Made by a program: the position numbers and the translations under genes
Assembly: GCF_003856975.1 (NCBI RefSeq)
Contig: NZ_CP033107.1
Span: forward strand, 2,976,001 to 3,040,000
Length of the DNA: 64,000 nucleotides
Direction of reading: 5' to 3'
DNA from: Plantibacter sp. PA-3-X8
GTDB lineage: Bacteria > Actinomycetota > Actinomycetes > Actinomycetales > Microbacteriaceae
Shown here: positions 46,798-55,889 of the stretch, piece by piece
Position numbering within the stretch: position 1 is the first letter of the stretch
How the letters are laid out: each line of letters starts with the position of its first letter
The notes under the pieces: generated by a model
The model's database searches: none
What the model saw: the letters and a program-made list of their open reading frames with translations, nothing else
What the model was told of the DNA's origin: nothing

Positions 46798-48042
46798 GTG
46801 CCACTCACGAGACGACAGATCTACCGCCGCCGCCGTCTCGCCGTCTTCGGCGTCCTCGCCCTCCTCATCGGGCTGTTCGGCTACAGCGCTGGCGCGCTGC
46901 TCCGTCCGGTGCCGGCCGCGGCTGCGATGCTCGAATCCAGCGACGCCCTCACCACCTCGCTCGTCCAGCAGACCACACCGGTCGCCTGGCCAGGGTTCGG
47001 TCGGGGCGCCATCGGTGCCGTCGGGTTCGACGGCGTCCTGAGTTCGAGTGGCGAGCAGACGCCGTTCCCCATCGCGAGCATCACGAAGACGATCACCTCC
47101 CTCGTCGTGCTGGAGGCGAAGCCGCTCGCGGCGGGGGATCAGGGCCCGTCCATCACGCTGACCGACGCCGACGTCGGGTTCTACTACGACACCATCGCGG
47201 AGAACGGTTCAGCGGCACCCGTCGTCGCCGGGTCGGTGTTCACCCAGCGGCAGATGCTCGAAGCACTGCTCCTCCCGTCGGCGAACAACTACAGCATCTC
47301 CCTCGCCGTCTGGGCCTTCGGTTCGGTCGACGCGTACCTCGACGCGGCGCGCGCCTGGCTCGATGCACGTGGGCTGACGGGCACGACCGTCACGAACACG
47401 AGCGGGCTGGGCGAGACGAACGTCAGCACCCCGAGCGACCTCGTGACCATCGGCAAGCTCGTGCTCGCCGACCCGGTGCTCTCGTCGATCGTCAAGGAGC
47501 CCACCGCGGTGCTGCCCGCCATCGGCGAGGTCGAGAACACGAACGCCCTCCTCGGGCAGTACGGGGTGACCGGCATGAAGACGGGGACCGACGACGCCTC
47601 CGGCGCCTGCCTGCTGTTCTCCGCCGACCTCCAGGTGCAGGGGCGGACGGTGACCGTCGTCGGCGTCATCCTCGGTGCCGACGACCACACCGTGCTCAAC
47701 GAGGCCGTGGTCTCCCTGTTGCAGAGCGTGCCGGCCGGATTCCACCAGGTCCAGCTCGCCACCGCCGGGCAATCGGTAGGCTCGTACTCGACCGCATGGG
47801 ATCAGGCCGCGAAGGTCGTCGTGGCGTCCGACGCCTCCGTGCTCGTCTGGCAGGACACCCCGATCACGGTCGAGAGCCGCGCCAGAGCCATCGACGCCGG
47901 TGCCGCCGGTTCGACGGTCGGGAAGCTCAGCTACACCGTGGGAGCGGGCGCGGAGGGTGGTGCGGCGACGATCGACGTCCCGCTGGCCCTCGACGCGGAC
48001 GTCGCCCCGGTCACGCCCTGGTGGCGCCTGACCAACCCGTGA
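46798..48042 (+). CDS. D-alanyl-D-alanine carboxypeptidase (PBP5-like)
   Basis: A 414-aa cell-wall enzyme of the S11 family that trims the terminal D-Ala of peptidoglycan stem peptides. An Arg-rich N-terminus precedes one transmembrane or signal-anchor helix (LAVFGVLALLIGLFGYSAGALL). Active-site motifs are SITK (Ser94, Lys97), SAN (161-163) and KTG (261-263). The 120-residue C-terminal region is extracellular and without a second anchor. It is convergent with the SGNH hydrolase gene. Confidence 0.93.
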   Translation: MPLTRRQIYRRRRLAVFGVLALLIGLFGYSAGALLRPVPAAAAMLESSDALTTSLVQQTTPVAWPGFGRGAIGAVGFDGVLSSSGEQTPFPIASITKTITSLVVLEAKPLAAGDQGPSITLTDADVGFYYDTIAENGSAAPVVAGSVFTQRQMLEALLLPSANNYSISLAVWAFGSVDAYLDAARAWLDARGLTGTTVTNTSGLGETNVSTPSDLVTIGKLVLADPVLSSIVKEPTAVLPAIGEVENTNALLGQYGVTGMKTGTDDASGACLLFSADLQVQGRTVTVVGVILGADDHTVLNEAVVSLLQSVPAGFHQVQLATAGQSVGSYSTAWDQAAKVVVASDASVLVWQDTPITVESRARAIDAGAAGSTVGKLSYTVGAGAEGGAATIDVPLALDADVAPVTPWWRLTNP

Positions 48043-48081
48043 CCGCAGCAGACGCCGGAGCCCGGGTGATCGGCCGGACGG

Positions 48082-48891
48082 TCAGACGTCGAGTTCCTGG
48101 TCCTGCGCTGCGACCGTGAGGAACGGGCCGGCGAGCGGTCGCTTGGCGGTGATGTGGTCGCCGGACGACTGGTGCCGCACCCGACGGAGCACCCACGGCA
48201 CGAGGTACTCACGCGCCCAGGCGAAGTCCTCGGTCCGGGCCTGACGCCAACGCCTGACGGGGAGCGGCTCCGGCTGCAGCGGCTTGAGGTCGTTCTCCAC
48301 GTTCAGCGCGTGCAGGACGAGGCGGGCGACCTCATGGTGGCCGAGCGCGTTCAGGTGCAGGCGGTCCGGCGCCCACATCCGCGGATCCTGGATGGCCTGG
48401 AGTGCCCACTGGTCGGCGATGATGCAGTCGTGTCGGGCGGCGATGGCCCGCAGGTTCTCGTTGTAGATCGCGACCTTGCCGCGGATGCTGCGGAAGACGG
48501 GAGAGAAGCCGACGTCCACGCCGGTGAACAGCACGACCGTCGCTCCGTCGCTCCGGAGGCGGATGATCGCCTGCTCGAGTCGTCTGGCGATGTCGTCGGG
48601 GTCGGTGCCGGGCCGGATCACGTCGTTGCCGCCCGCCGAGATCGTGATGAGGTCCGGGTGCAGCTCCAGGGCGGGCTCCACCTGGTCGTCGAGGATCTGC
48701 TGCGCGAGCTTGCCGCGCACGGCGAGGTTGGCGTAGGCGAAGTCCGAGTTCTGCGCGGCCAGCACCTCGGCGACCCGATCGGCCCACCCACGGTGCCCGC
48801 CCGGCGCGCCCGGCTCGGGATCACCGATCCCCTCGGTGAACGAGTCGCCGATGGCGACGTACCGCGACCAGGGATGGTGCTGTTCGGTCAT
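48082..48891 (-). CDS. SGNH/GDSL hydrolase
   Basis: A 269-aa lipase/esterase-type protein. Block I is AIGDSFTEG with the nucleophile Ser, block III is ISAGGNDV, and block V is DRLHLNALGH with the catalytic His. There is no signal peptide. The C-terminal tail of about 60 residues is Arg-rich. AGGAGGAACC precedes the ATG at 48891, an unusually strong ribosome-binding site for this window. Substrate is unknown. Confidence 0.88.
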   Translation of the reverse strand: MTEQHHPWSRYVAIGDSFTEGIGDPEPGAPGGHRGWADRVAEVLAAQNSDFAYANLAVRGKLAQQILDDQVEPALELHPDLITISAGGNDVIRPGTDPDDIARRLEQAIIRLRSDGATVVLFTGVDVGFSPVFRSIRGKVAIYNENLRAIAARHDCIIADQWALQAIQDPRMWAPDRLHLNALGHHEVARLVLHALNVENDLKPLQPEPLPVRRWRQARTEDFAWAREYLVPWVLRRVRHQSSGDHITAKRPLAGPFLTVAAQDQELDV

Positions 48892-49009
48892 GGGTGGTTC
48901 CTCCTGCTGTGCATCCGGAACCTCCAGCGTACGCCCGCCCCTCGGCTGGCGGATCAGTCGCGAGTCGGACATCCGGATGGGTGTCGAGGCCGCACACGAT
49001 GGTCGGCGG

Positions 49010-49031
49010 TGTCGGCGCGGCCGGGTACAGT
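49010..49031 (+). promoter_or_regulatory. PafBC-like promoter of the SF2 helicase
   Basis: TGTCGGCG (49010-49017), 8 nt, then TACAGT (49026-49031). The GTG start follows after 8 nt. It differs from TGTCRGTG-N8-TANNNT at one base. Confidence 0.55.
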
Positions 49032-49039
49032 GGTCTCCA

Positions 49040-50857
49040 GTGAACGCGGAAATCTCTTCGACCCAGCACCTGGGCGGGTCCGCAGCCGAACACCTCTCAC
49101 CGGCCTTCCCGGAACGCGCAGCGTGGGGCACGGCGAGCAAGCTTCGAGCCTGGCAGGCCGAGGCGCTCGAGCAGTACTTCACGACCGAACCCCGTGACTT
49201 CCTCGCGGCGGCGACACCGGGCGCAGGCAAGACGACGTTCGCGCTACGGCTCGCGTCCGAACTCCTCCATCGCGGCACGATCGACCGCATCACGGTCGTC
49301 GCCCCGACCGATCATCTGAAGCGCCAGTGGGCCGAGGCCGCGAGCCGGGTCGGCATCCGCCTCGACCCGAACTTCGCGAACCGCGACCAGGTCTTCGGCC
49401 GCCACTACCACGGTGTCGCCGTCACCTACGCCCAGGTCGCGGCGAACCCGCCCGTGCATCAGCGCACGACCGACTCGGGTCGCACCCTCGTCATCCTCGA
49501 CGAGGTCCACCACGGCGGCGACGCCCTGAGCTGGGGCGACGGCATCCACGAGGCCTTCTCGCGGGCGACCCGTCGCCTGTCGCTGACCGGGACCCCGTTC
49601 CGGTCCGACACGGCACCGATCCCGTTCGTGGTCTACCAGCCGGACCACCAGGGCATCCGGACCTCCGTCACCGACTACAACTACGGGTACGGTCGCGCGC
49701 TCCAGGACGGGGTCGTCCGTCCGGTGCTCTTCATGGTCTACGCCGGTCACATGCGCTGGCGGACCAAGGCCGGCGACGAGATGGAGGCCCGTCTCGGCGA
49801 GGGCAACACCAAGGACATCACCTCCGCGGCCTGGCGCACCGCCCTCGACCCGCAGGGTGACTGGATCCCGGCGGTCCTGAAGTCCGCCGACCTCCGGCTG
49901 TCCGAGGTCCGTCAAGCGGTCCCGGACGCCGGCGGACTCGTGATCGCCACCGATCAGACGACCGCGCGAGCCTACGCGGCCATCTTGCACGAGCTGACGG
50001 GGGAGCAGCCCACGGTCGTCCTCTCCGATGAGAAGGAGGCCAGCGATCGGATCGCCGACTTCTCGGGGAACACCAAGCGCTGGATGGTCGCGGTCCGCAT
50101 GGTGTCGGAAGGCGTGGACGTCCCACGACTCGCCGTCGGCGTCTACGCGACGTCGTCCGCCACGCCGCTGTTCTTCGCGCAGGCGATCGGGCGATTCGTC
50201 CGGGCACGTCGACGCGGCGAGATCGCGAGCATCTTCCTCCCGAACGTGCCGAACCTGATGGCCCTCGCTGAGAAACTCGAGCTCGAACGCGACCACGCGC
50301 TCGACCGCCCGAGCGACCCGGACGCGGAGGGCGACCTCTTCAACCCGGAGGACGCGATGATGGCGGCCGCGGAGCGCGAGGACAAGGCTTCCGACTCACT
50401 CCTCGAGGAGTTCACCTGGCAGGCCGTCTCTTCGGACGCGCACTTCGACCGGGTGGTGTTCGACGGCGACGAGTTCGGCGAGCTCGCCCAGCCGGGCACC
50501 GAGGAGGAGTTCGACTTCATCGGGTTCCCCGGGCTCCTCGAGCCTGAACAGGTGCACGAACTGCTCGTGCAGCGCCAGAGCCGCCAGGCCAAGCGCGGGG
50601 CGTTCGTCGACAAGAACGCCGCCTCGCCGAGTCCGCAGGCGGACATCCCCGCTCCGCTCTACCGCACCCTCAAGGAGCAGCGCCAGGTGCTCAACACCCT
50701 GGTGGGCCTTTACGCCAAGCACACGAAGGAGCCGCACGGACTCGTGCACGCGGAACTGCGACGCGTCTGCGGCGGGCCCGCCGTGGCACAGGCGAGCGTG
50801 ACGCAGCTGCAGTCACGCATCGACCTGCTCCGGCGTCGCCTGGGTCACGGGCACTGA
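49040..50857 (+). CDS. DEAD/DEAH-box SF2 helicase, probable DNA repair role
   Basis: A 605-aa helicase of the RecG/UvsW/type III-like branch of superfamily 2. The P-loop is TPGAGKT (Lys64), motif II is DEVHH (Asp154-His157), motif III is SLTGTPFRSD, and motif VI is QAIGRFVRARR. The C-terminal third (from about residue 430) is acidic and has no recognised domain. The start is the GTG at 49040, 8 nt after TACAGT; the longer open frame upstream overlaps the SGNH gene and is not coding. A damage-type promoter suggests a function in DNA repair. Confidence 0.88.
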   Translation: MNAEISSTQHLGGSAAEHLSPAFPERAAWGTASKLRAWQAEALEQYFTTEPRDFLAAATPGAGKTTFALRLASELLHRGTIDRITVVAPTDHLKRQWAEAASRVGIRLDPNFANRDQVFGRHYHGVAVTYAQVAANPPVHQRTTDSGRTLVILDEVHHGGDALSWGDGIHEAFSRATRRLSLTGTPFRSDTAPIPFVVYQPDHQGIRTSVTDYNYGYGRALQDGVVRPVLFMVYAGHMRWRTKAGDEMEARLGEGNTKDITSAAWRTALDPQGDWIPAVLKSADLRLSEVRQAVPDAGGLVIATDQTTARAYAAILHELTGEQPTVVLSDEKEASDRIADFSGNTKRWMVAVRMVSEGVDVPRLAVGVYATSSATPLFFAQAIGRFVRARRRGEIASIFLPNVPNLMALAEKLELERDHALDRPSDPDAEGDLFNPEDAMMAAAEREDKASDSLLEEFTWQAVSSDAHFDRVVFDGDEFGELAQPGTEEEFDFIGFPGLLEPEQVHELLVQRQSRQAKRGAFVDKNAASPSPQADIPAPLYRTLKEQRQVLNTLVGLYAKHTKEPHGLVHAELRRVCGGPAVAQASVTQLQSRIDLLRRRLGHGH

Positions 50858-50912
50858 GGACAGCGCTTCTCCGCACGCGTGCTCCTGCTTCGCGGTCGGC
50901 CCGCCGGAGCTG

Positions 50913-50957
50913 CCCTTCGACAGGCTCAGGGACCGGCGGTGCAGGCTCAGGGACCGG
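50913..50957. repeat. Dispersed intergenic repeat, two tandem copies
   Basis: TTCGACAGGCTCAGGGACC (within 50913-50936) is followed by a shortened second copy CAGGCTCAGGGACCGG (50942-50957). The sequence is of the CCTGAGCCTGTCGAA type that is common between genes in many high-GC genomes. It lies in the 224-nt stretch between the helicase and tRNA-Leu, which otherwise holds only the tRNA terminator. Confidence 0.7.
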
Positions 50958-51034
50958 GGGAGGTGCGCCGGTTCTCGCTCTGGCGGAAGACGATCTCGGG
51001 TGTCGGCGTGTCGTGGAGTCCGGCGGGAAAACAA

Positions 51035-51064
51035 GAACGGCCGGAGCTTTCGCTCCGGCCGTTC
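51035..51064 (-). terminator. Terminator of tRNA-Leu
   Basis: A 13-bp perfect stem (51035-51047 with 51052-51064) and a TTTC loop. On the minus strand it is followed by TTGTTTTCCC, a genuine U-tract. It starts 17 nt past the tRNA 3' end. Confidence 0.9.
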
Positions 51065-51081
51065 GCCGTCTCAACACGGTG

Positions 51082-51165
51082 TGCGCGAAGGGGGACTTGA
51101 ACCCCCACGCCCGTAAGGGCACTAGCACCTCAAGCTAGCGCGTCTGCCATTTCCGCCACCCGCGC
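51082..51165 (-). tRNA. tRNA-Leu (GAG)
   Basis: An 84-nt class II tRNA with a long variable arm. The acceptor pairs GCGCGGG with TTCGCGC (two G-U pairs). The anticodon stem CTAGC/GCTAG encloses TTGAGGT, so the anticodon is GAG (complement of 51129-51131), reading CUC and CUU. The T-arm is GGGGG-TTCAAGT-CCCCC. The discriminator base is A. The 3' CCA is not encoded and must be added after transcription. Confidence 0.95.
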
Positions 51166-51329
51166 GTGTTGTGATCGTGTCCGGCTTTCGCTGGGCACGA
51201 GAAGAAACTCTAGCACGGATTTCGACAGCCGTTCACCACCTCGCACGGCCAGACGAAGTTCCCGACGCCCTCCGGCCGTGCGCCGACCGAGCAGAACAGG
51301 GGAGAGGTGCAGCGGTCAGGGCCGACGGG

Positions 51330-51335
51330 TAGCGT
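51330..51335 (+). promoter_or_regulatory. Leaderless -10 element (TAGCGT) of the M20 peptidase
   Basis: TAGCGT ends 6 nt before the ATG at 51342. Confidence 0.55.
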
Positions 51336-51341
51336 GGAACC

Positions 51342-52661
51342 ATGACCTCCGGCTCAGACGCATCCGACCTCACGCTCGACGAGACCACGCGGATCGCGCG
51401 GGACCTCATCCGAATGGACACGACGAATTACGGCGAGGGCCGCTCCAACGGCGAGACGGAGGCGGCCGAGTACGTCGAGGCGTACCTCCGCGACCTCGGA
51501 CTGGAGCCGGAGCTGATCGACGCCGCTCCGGGCCGGACCAGCGTAGTCGCACGGGTCACCGGCGCGAACCCCGAGAAGCCTGCGCTCGTCGTGCACGGGC
51601 ACCTCGACGTGGTGCCCGCCGACCCCGCGAACTGGTCGGTGGACCCCTTCGGCGGCGAGATCAAGGACGGCCTGCTGTGGGGACGCGGGGCCGTCGACAT
51701 GAAGAACATGGACGCGATGATCCTCGCGTCGCTCCGCGAGATCCTCGGCAGCGGCCGTCGCCCGGAACGCGACCTCGTGATCGCGATGTTCTCGGACGAG
51801 GAGAACGGCGGCGTGTTCGGCTCGCACCACCTCGTGACGGAACGACCGGAGCTCTTCGCCGGCGCGACCGAGGCGATCAGCGAGGTCGGCGGGTACTCGA
51901 TCACGTTCGGCGGACGCCGCTCCTACCTCCTCCAGACCTCGGAGAAGGCCCTCGTCTGGATCAAACTGGTCGCGACCGGACGAGCGGCCCACGGATCCCG
52001 CTACGTGCAGGACAACGCCGTCACCCGCCTCGCGGAAGCGGTGGCGGCCATCGGACGCACCGAGTGGCCCGTCCGACTCACCGACACCACCGAGCAGCTG
52101 CTCCGTGAGATCGCCACCATCCTCGGCACCACGCCCGAACGGCTCGGCCCGGACGAGCTCGCCCTCGCGACGGGTACGGCCTCCGGCTTCATCCAGGCCT
52201 CGCTCCGCACGACGAGCAACCCGACCCTGCTGCAGGCCGGGTACAAGCACAACGTGATCCCCGATCGCGCCGAGGCGCTCGTCGACATCCGCACCCTGCC
52301 CGGCGAGGAGGACGCCGTGCTCGCGCGCGTCGCGGAGATCGTCGGTGAGGACATCGAGATCGTCGTCATGCACCGCGACATCGGCCTCGAGACACCGTTC
52401 TCGGGTCCGCTCGTCGACGCGGTCGTCGAGACCCTCGGGCGCCATGACCCCGGCGCCCCGGTACTCCCGTACATGCTCTCCGGCGGTACCGACAACAAGG
52501 CGCTCTCGCTCCTCGGCATCACCGGGTACGGCTTCGCTCCGCTGCGCCTGCCGGAACACCTGGACTTCCCCGCGATGTTCCACGGAGTCGACGAGCGCGT
52601 GCCGCTCGACGCGCTAGGGTTTGGCAGGCAGGTCCTCACGGACCTCCTCCTCGACTACTGA
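51342..52661 (+). CDS. M20/M25/M40 family metallohydrolase
   Basis: A 439-aa zinc peptidase/deacylase of the M20 family. Metal ligands are visible at VVHGHLDVVP (His, Asp), GRGAVDMKN (Asp), SDEENGG (Glu-Glu) and the final SGGTDNKAL region, with a dimerisation domain between about residues 200 and 315 (RAAHGSRYVQ onward). Amino-acid acyl or dipeptide substrates are typical; the exact one is unknown. There is no signal peptide. Confidence 0.9.
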   Translation: MTSGSDASDLTLDETTRIARDLIRMDTTNYGEGRSNGETEAAEYVEAYLRDLGLEPELIDAAPGRTSVVARVTGANPEKPALVVHGHLDVVPADPANWSVDPFGGEIKDGLLWGRGAVDMKNMDAMILASLREILGSGRRPERDLVIAMFSDEENGGVFGSHHLVTERPELFAGATEAISEVGGYSITFGGRRSYLLQTSEKALVWIKLVATGRAAHGSRYVQDNAVTRLAEAVAAIGRTEWPVRLTDTTEQLLREIATILGTTPERLGPDELALATGTASGFIQASLRTTSNPTLLQAGYKHNVIPDRAEALVDIRTLPGEEDAVLARVAEIVGEDIEIVVMHRDIGLETPFSGPLVDAVVETLGRHDPGAPVLPYMLSGGTDNKALSLLGITGYGFAPLRLPEHLDFPAMFHGVDERVPLDALGFGRQVLTDLLLDY

Positions 52662-52775
52662 CTTCCCACGGTCCGTCTCCGCGCCCTCCGAGCCGCGAGA
52701 CGCTCCAGGAGCCGCCCCGCCGACGACTGCCGGATCCGGCCGAACACCAGCCATCCGGCTGCAGAAAGGTGCCCT

Positions 52776-53600
52776 GTGGACCTCATCAACGCCATCATCC
52801 TCGGACTCGTCCAGGGACTCACCGAGTTCCTGCCGATCTCGTCGAGCGCACACCTGCGCATCCTCGGCGAGTTCCTCCCGGGGGCGAAGGACCCTGGCGC
52901 GGCGTTCACCGCGATCACCCAGATCGGTACCGAGGCCGCCGTCGTGGTGTTCTTCTGGCGCGACATCGTCCGCATCATCTCCTCCTGGTGCAAGGCCCTC
53001 GTCGGCAAGATCCCGAGGGATGACGCCGACGCCCGCATGGGGTGGCTGATCATCATCGGCAGCCTCCCCATCGTCGTGCTCGGCCTGTTGTTCCAGGACG
53101 AGATCGAGACGACCTTCCGCTCACTGTGGATCGTCGCGATCATGCTCATCGTGTTCGGCATCCTGCTCGGTGTCGCCGACGCCGTCGGAGCGAAGAAGCG
53201 ACGACTGAAGAGCCTGACCTACCGCGACGGCGCGATCTTCGGAGGCGCCCAGGCCCTCGCCCTCATCCCCGGTGTCTCCCGCTCCGGTGGCACGATCACG
53301 GCGGGGCTGTTCATGGGCTACGAGCGCCGTGCTGCGGCGCGGTACGCCTTCCTGCTCGCGATCCCCGCGGTGTTCGGCAGCGGCTTCTACCAGGTCTTCA
53401 AGAGCATCGGCGAGCCGAGCCCGTACGGACCGGTCGAGACGCTCGTGGCCACGGTCATCGCGTTCGTCGTCGGCCTCGCGGTCATCGCCTTCTTCATGAG
53501 CTACATCTCGAAGCGCAGCTTCCTGCCCTTCGTCGTCTACCGCATCGTGCTCGGCGTCGTCCTGCTGGTGCTGCTCGGCACGGGCGTGATCAACGCGTGA
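52776..53600 (+). CDS. uppP: Undecaprenyl-diphosphatase
   Basis: An integral membrane enzyme that dephosphorylates undecaprenyl diphosphate to recycle the peptidoglycan carrier lipid; its loss confers bacitracin sensitivity. The 274-aa protein has about eight transmembrane helices. Family motifs are [14 protein letters not shown] near the N-terminus and [18 protein letters not shown] later. The GTG at 52776 is preceded by AAAGG. Its stop codon overlaps the mshC start codon (GTGA), so the two genes are coupled, as in other actinobacteria. Confidence 0.96.
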   Translation: MDLINAIILGLVQGLTEFLPISSSAHLRILGEFLPGAKDPGAAFTAITQIGTEAAVVVFFWRDIVRIISSWCKALVGKIPRDDADARMGWLIIIGSLPIVVLGLLFQDEIETTFRSLWIVAIMLIVFGILLGVADAVGAKKRRLKSLTYRDGAIFGGAQALALIPGVSRSGGTITAGLFMGYERRAAARYAFLLAIPAVFGSGFYQVFKSIGEPSPYGPVETLVATVIAFVVGLAVIAFFMSYISKRSFLPFVVYRIVLGVVLLVLLGTGVINA

Positions 53601-54835
53601 GGGCCTGGTCCGCCCCGGTCGTCCCGCAGCTGCCCGGCTCCGGCACGGCCCCGTGTCTCTGGGACACCCCGAGCGCCGGGCTCATCGAGGCCTCCGCCGA
53701 ACGCACGGCGCGGTTGTACGTCTGCGGCATCACGCCGTACGACGCGACCCACCTCGGCCACGCGTCGAGCTACCTCGCCTACGACACCCTGCAGCGCGTC
53801 TGGCTGGACGCCGGCTACGAGGTGCACTACGCCCAGAACGTCACCGATGTGGACGACCCGCTGCTCGAGCGGGCCACCGCGACCGGCGTCGACTGGGTCG
53901 AACTCGCAGCGAGCCAAGTCGAACTCTTCCGGAGCGACATGGAACGCCTCAGCATCCTTCCCCCCGAGGACTACGTCGCGGTCACCGAGGTCATCGGACC
54001 GATCGCCGACGCCGTCGCGCTGCTCATCGAGCGCGGTGTCGCCTACACGGTCGCCACCCCGGACAGTGCCGCCGGAGACGACGTCTACTTCGACGTGCGC
54101 GCCGCGGCCGACGACGTCTGGCACCTCGGTGCGGAGAGCGGGCTCGACGAGGCGACGATGGCCGCGTTCTTCGCCGAGCGCGGGGGAGACCCCGACCGCG
54201 CCGGGAAACGCGACGCCTTCGATCCACTGCTCTGGCGGGCGGCGCGCGACGGCGAGCCGAGCTGGGAGTCACCCGTCGGCCAAGGACGCCCCGGTTGGCA
54301 CATCGAGTGCTCGGTCATCGCCCTCCAGCACCTCGGATCCGACTTCACGGTCCAGGGTGGCGGCTCCGACCTCGTCTTCCCGCACCACGACCTGAGTGCC
54401 GGGCACGCCGCAGCGCTGTCCGGTCGCCCGCTCGCCAAGGTGTTCAGCCACGCCGGCATGGTCGCCTACGAGGGCACGAAGATGTCGAAGTCCCTCGGCA
54501 ACCTCGTCCTCGTCTCACGCTTGGCCGCCGACGGAGCAGACCCCTCGGCCATCCGACTCGCGATCCTCGCGAACCACTACCGCAGCGACTGGGAGTGGCA
54601 CGACGAGCACCTCGTCCTGGCCGATCGTCGGCTCGGGACCTGGCGTTCGGCCTTCGCGACGGACGCCGCGAGTGGAGCGTCCGCCGTCGAGCTGCTGCAG
54701 GCGATGCGGGTCCGACTGGCGGACGACCTCGACACCCCGGGTGCCATCGCACTCGTCGACGCCGCAGCGACGACCGGCGTCGACGACGCCGACCTCGCGC
54801 GGTCGGCCGTCGACGCGCTCCTCGGCGTTCGCTGA
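53597..54835 (+). CDS. mshC: Mycothiol ligase (cysteine:GlcN-Ins ligase)
   Basis: Joins cysteine to glucosaminyl-inositol in mycothiol synthesis. It is derived from cysteinyl-tRNA synthetase. The 412-aa length and the start [14 protein letters not shown] are those of MshC. The zinc and active-site Cys43 lies in [15 protein letters not shown], and the KMSKS loop is at 295-299. It lacks the tRNA anticodon-binding C-terminus of CysS. The GTG overlaps the uppP stop codon. This shows that the organism makes mycothiol as its main thiol. Confidence 0.96.
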   Translation: MRAWSAPVVPQLPGSGTAPCLWDTPSAGLIEASAERTARLYVCGITPYDATHLGHASSYLAYDTLQRVWLDAGYEVHYAQNVTDVDDPLLERATATGVDWVELAASQVELFRSDMERLSILPPEDYVAVTEVIGPIADAVALLIERGVAYTVATPDSAAGDDVYFDVRAAADDVWHLGAESGLDEATMAAFFAERGGDPDRAGKRDAFDPLLWRAARDGEPSWESPVGQGRPGWHIECSVIALQHLGSDFTVQGGGSDLVFPHHDLSAGHAAALSGRPLAKVFSHAGMVAYEGTKMSKSLGNLVLVSRLAADGADPSAIRLAILANHYRSDWEWHDEHLVLADRRLGTWRSAFATDAASGASAVELLQAMRVRLADDLDTPGAIALVDAAATTGVDDADLARSAVDALLGVR

Positions 54836-54881
54836 GCAGGACGACGGCTCACCGGAGTCGCGCGACTGCGAAGGGACCGGG

Positions 54882-55808
54882 TTACTCGCGGTCCTTCCGC
54901 CAGGGCTCGTCGCCCTTGCCCTCGTCCCGACGGAGGTACCGCTCGAACTCCTTGGCGATGGCCTCGCCGCTCGCCTCGGGCGACTCGACGGTGTCGCGCG
55001 CCTGCTCCAGCTGCTGGATGTAGGCGGCCATGTCCTCGTCTTCGGCGGCGAGCGTGTCGATCCCGCTCTGCCACTCGCCGGACTCCTCGACGAGGGCTCC
55101 GCGGGGGATGACGACGTCGATGAGCTCCTCGAGCTTGTCGATCAGCGCCAGGACGGCTTTCGGGGAGGGCGCGCTGTGCACGTAGTGGGGGACCGAGGCC
55201 CAGACCGACAGACTCTGGACGCCCTGCCGCTCGGCGGCGTCGGCCAGCACACTGAGGATGCCGACCGGCCCTTCGTACGTGCTGCGCTCGAGCTGCAGGG
55301 CCTGCCGCAGCTCCGCGTTCTCGCTCGACGCGAAGACCGAGATGGGTCGCGTGTGCGGGACGTCGGCGAGCATCGCACCGAGCATCACCATGCCGGTGAT
55401 GCGCTGCTCGGTGATCACGGCGAGGATCTCGTCGACGAACGCCTTCCAGCCGCGCGAGGGCTCAGCGCCGAGCAACACGTAGACGTTGTCGCCGCCGCCC
55501 TCGCTGACCCGGAGCGCAGCGTCCTCCGCAAGAGGGGTCGCGGGCTTCGCCGCTTCGGGGTCGGGCCCCGAGATCGTGGTACCGGGCCAGGTCAGGGACC
55601 GTTTGCCGTCCTCGTCGACGCCGACCGTCGGCCGGTTGAACTGGTAGTCGTAGTAGGGCTCCGGGTCGATCTCGAGCAGCGGGCGGAGGGCGAGCGAGTC
55701 GCGAAGCACGCGCACCGCGCCGCTCGCCGCCTCGCCGGCATCGTTCCAACCCTCGAACGCCACGACGAGCAGGCGACCGCCCAGCGGCTCCTTGGTGTCT
55801 TCCGTCAC
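54882..55808 (-). CDS. PAC2 family protein
   Basis: A 308-aa member of the PAC2 (proteasome assembly chaperone 2-like) family. The N-terminus RLLVVAFEGWNDAGEAAS and the central LGAMLADVPHTRPISVFAS are characteristic. The family is common in actinobacteria and archaea, including species without proteasomes, so the name does not imply that function. Function is unknown. GAGGAG stands 7 nt before the GTG at 55808. A possible TATCCT -10 lies at 55853-55858. Confidence 0.9.
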   Translation of the reverse strand: MTEDTKEPLGGRLLVVAFEGWNDAGEAASGAVRVLRDSLALRPLLEIDPEPYYDYQFNRPTVGVDEDGKRSLTWPGTTISGPDPEAAKPATPLAEDAALRVSEGGGDNVYVLLGAEPSRGWKAFVDEILAVITEQRITGMVMLGAMLADVPHTRPISVFASSENAELRQALQLERSTYEGPVGILSVLADAAERQGVQSLSVWASVPHYVHSAPSPKAVLALIDKLEELIDVVIPRGALVEESGEWQSGIDTLAAEDEDMAAYIQQLEQARDTVESPEASGEAIAKEFERYLRRDEGKGDEPWRKDRE

Positions 55809-55875
55809 GTCTCACTCCTCGGTGCACGGGGACCTTCCGCGACCATCCATCCAGGATAGGCGCTTCACCACCCGG

Positions 55876-55881
55876 TAGCAT
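55876..55881 (+). promoter_or_regulatory. -10 element (TAGCAT) of the HAD-trmI pair
   Basis: TAGCAT ends 8 nt before the GTG at 55890; the transcript is probably leaderless or nearly so. Confidence 0.45.
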
Positions 55882-55889
55882 GGCACCCC

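Noticed and set aside
48836..49039. 68-residue N-terminal extension of the SF2 helicase
   Set aside because: It overlaps the start of the SGNH gene on the other strand and reads across the PafBC-like promoter; the GTG at 49040 fits better.
51306..51335. M20 peptidase promoter as a PafBC promoter
   Set aside because: The block at the right distance reads GGTCAGGG, with two mismatches in the eight, and the gene has no link to repair.
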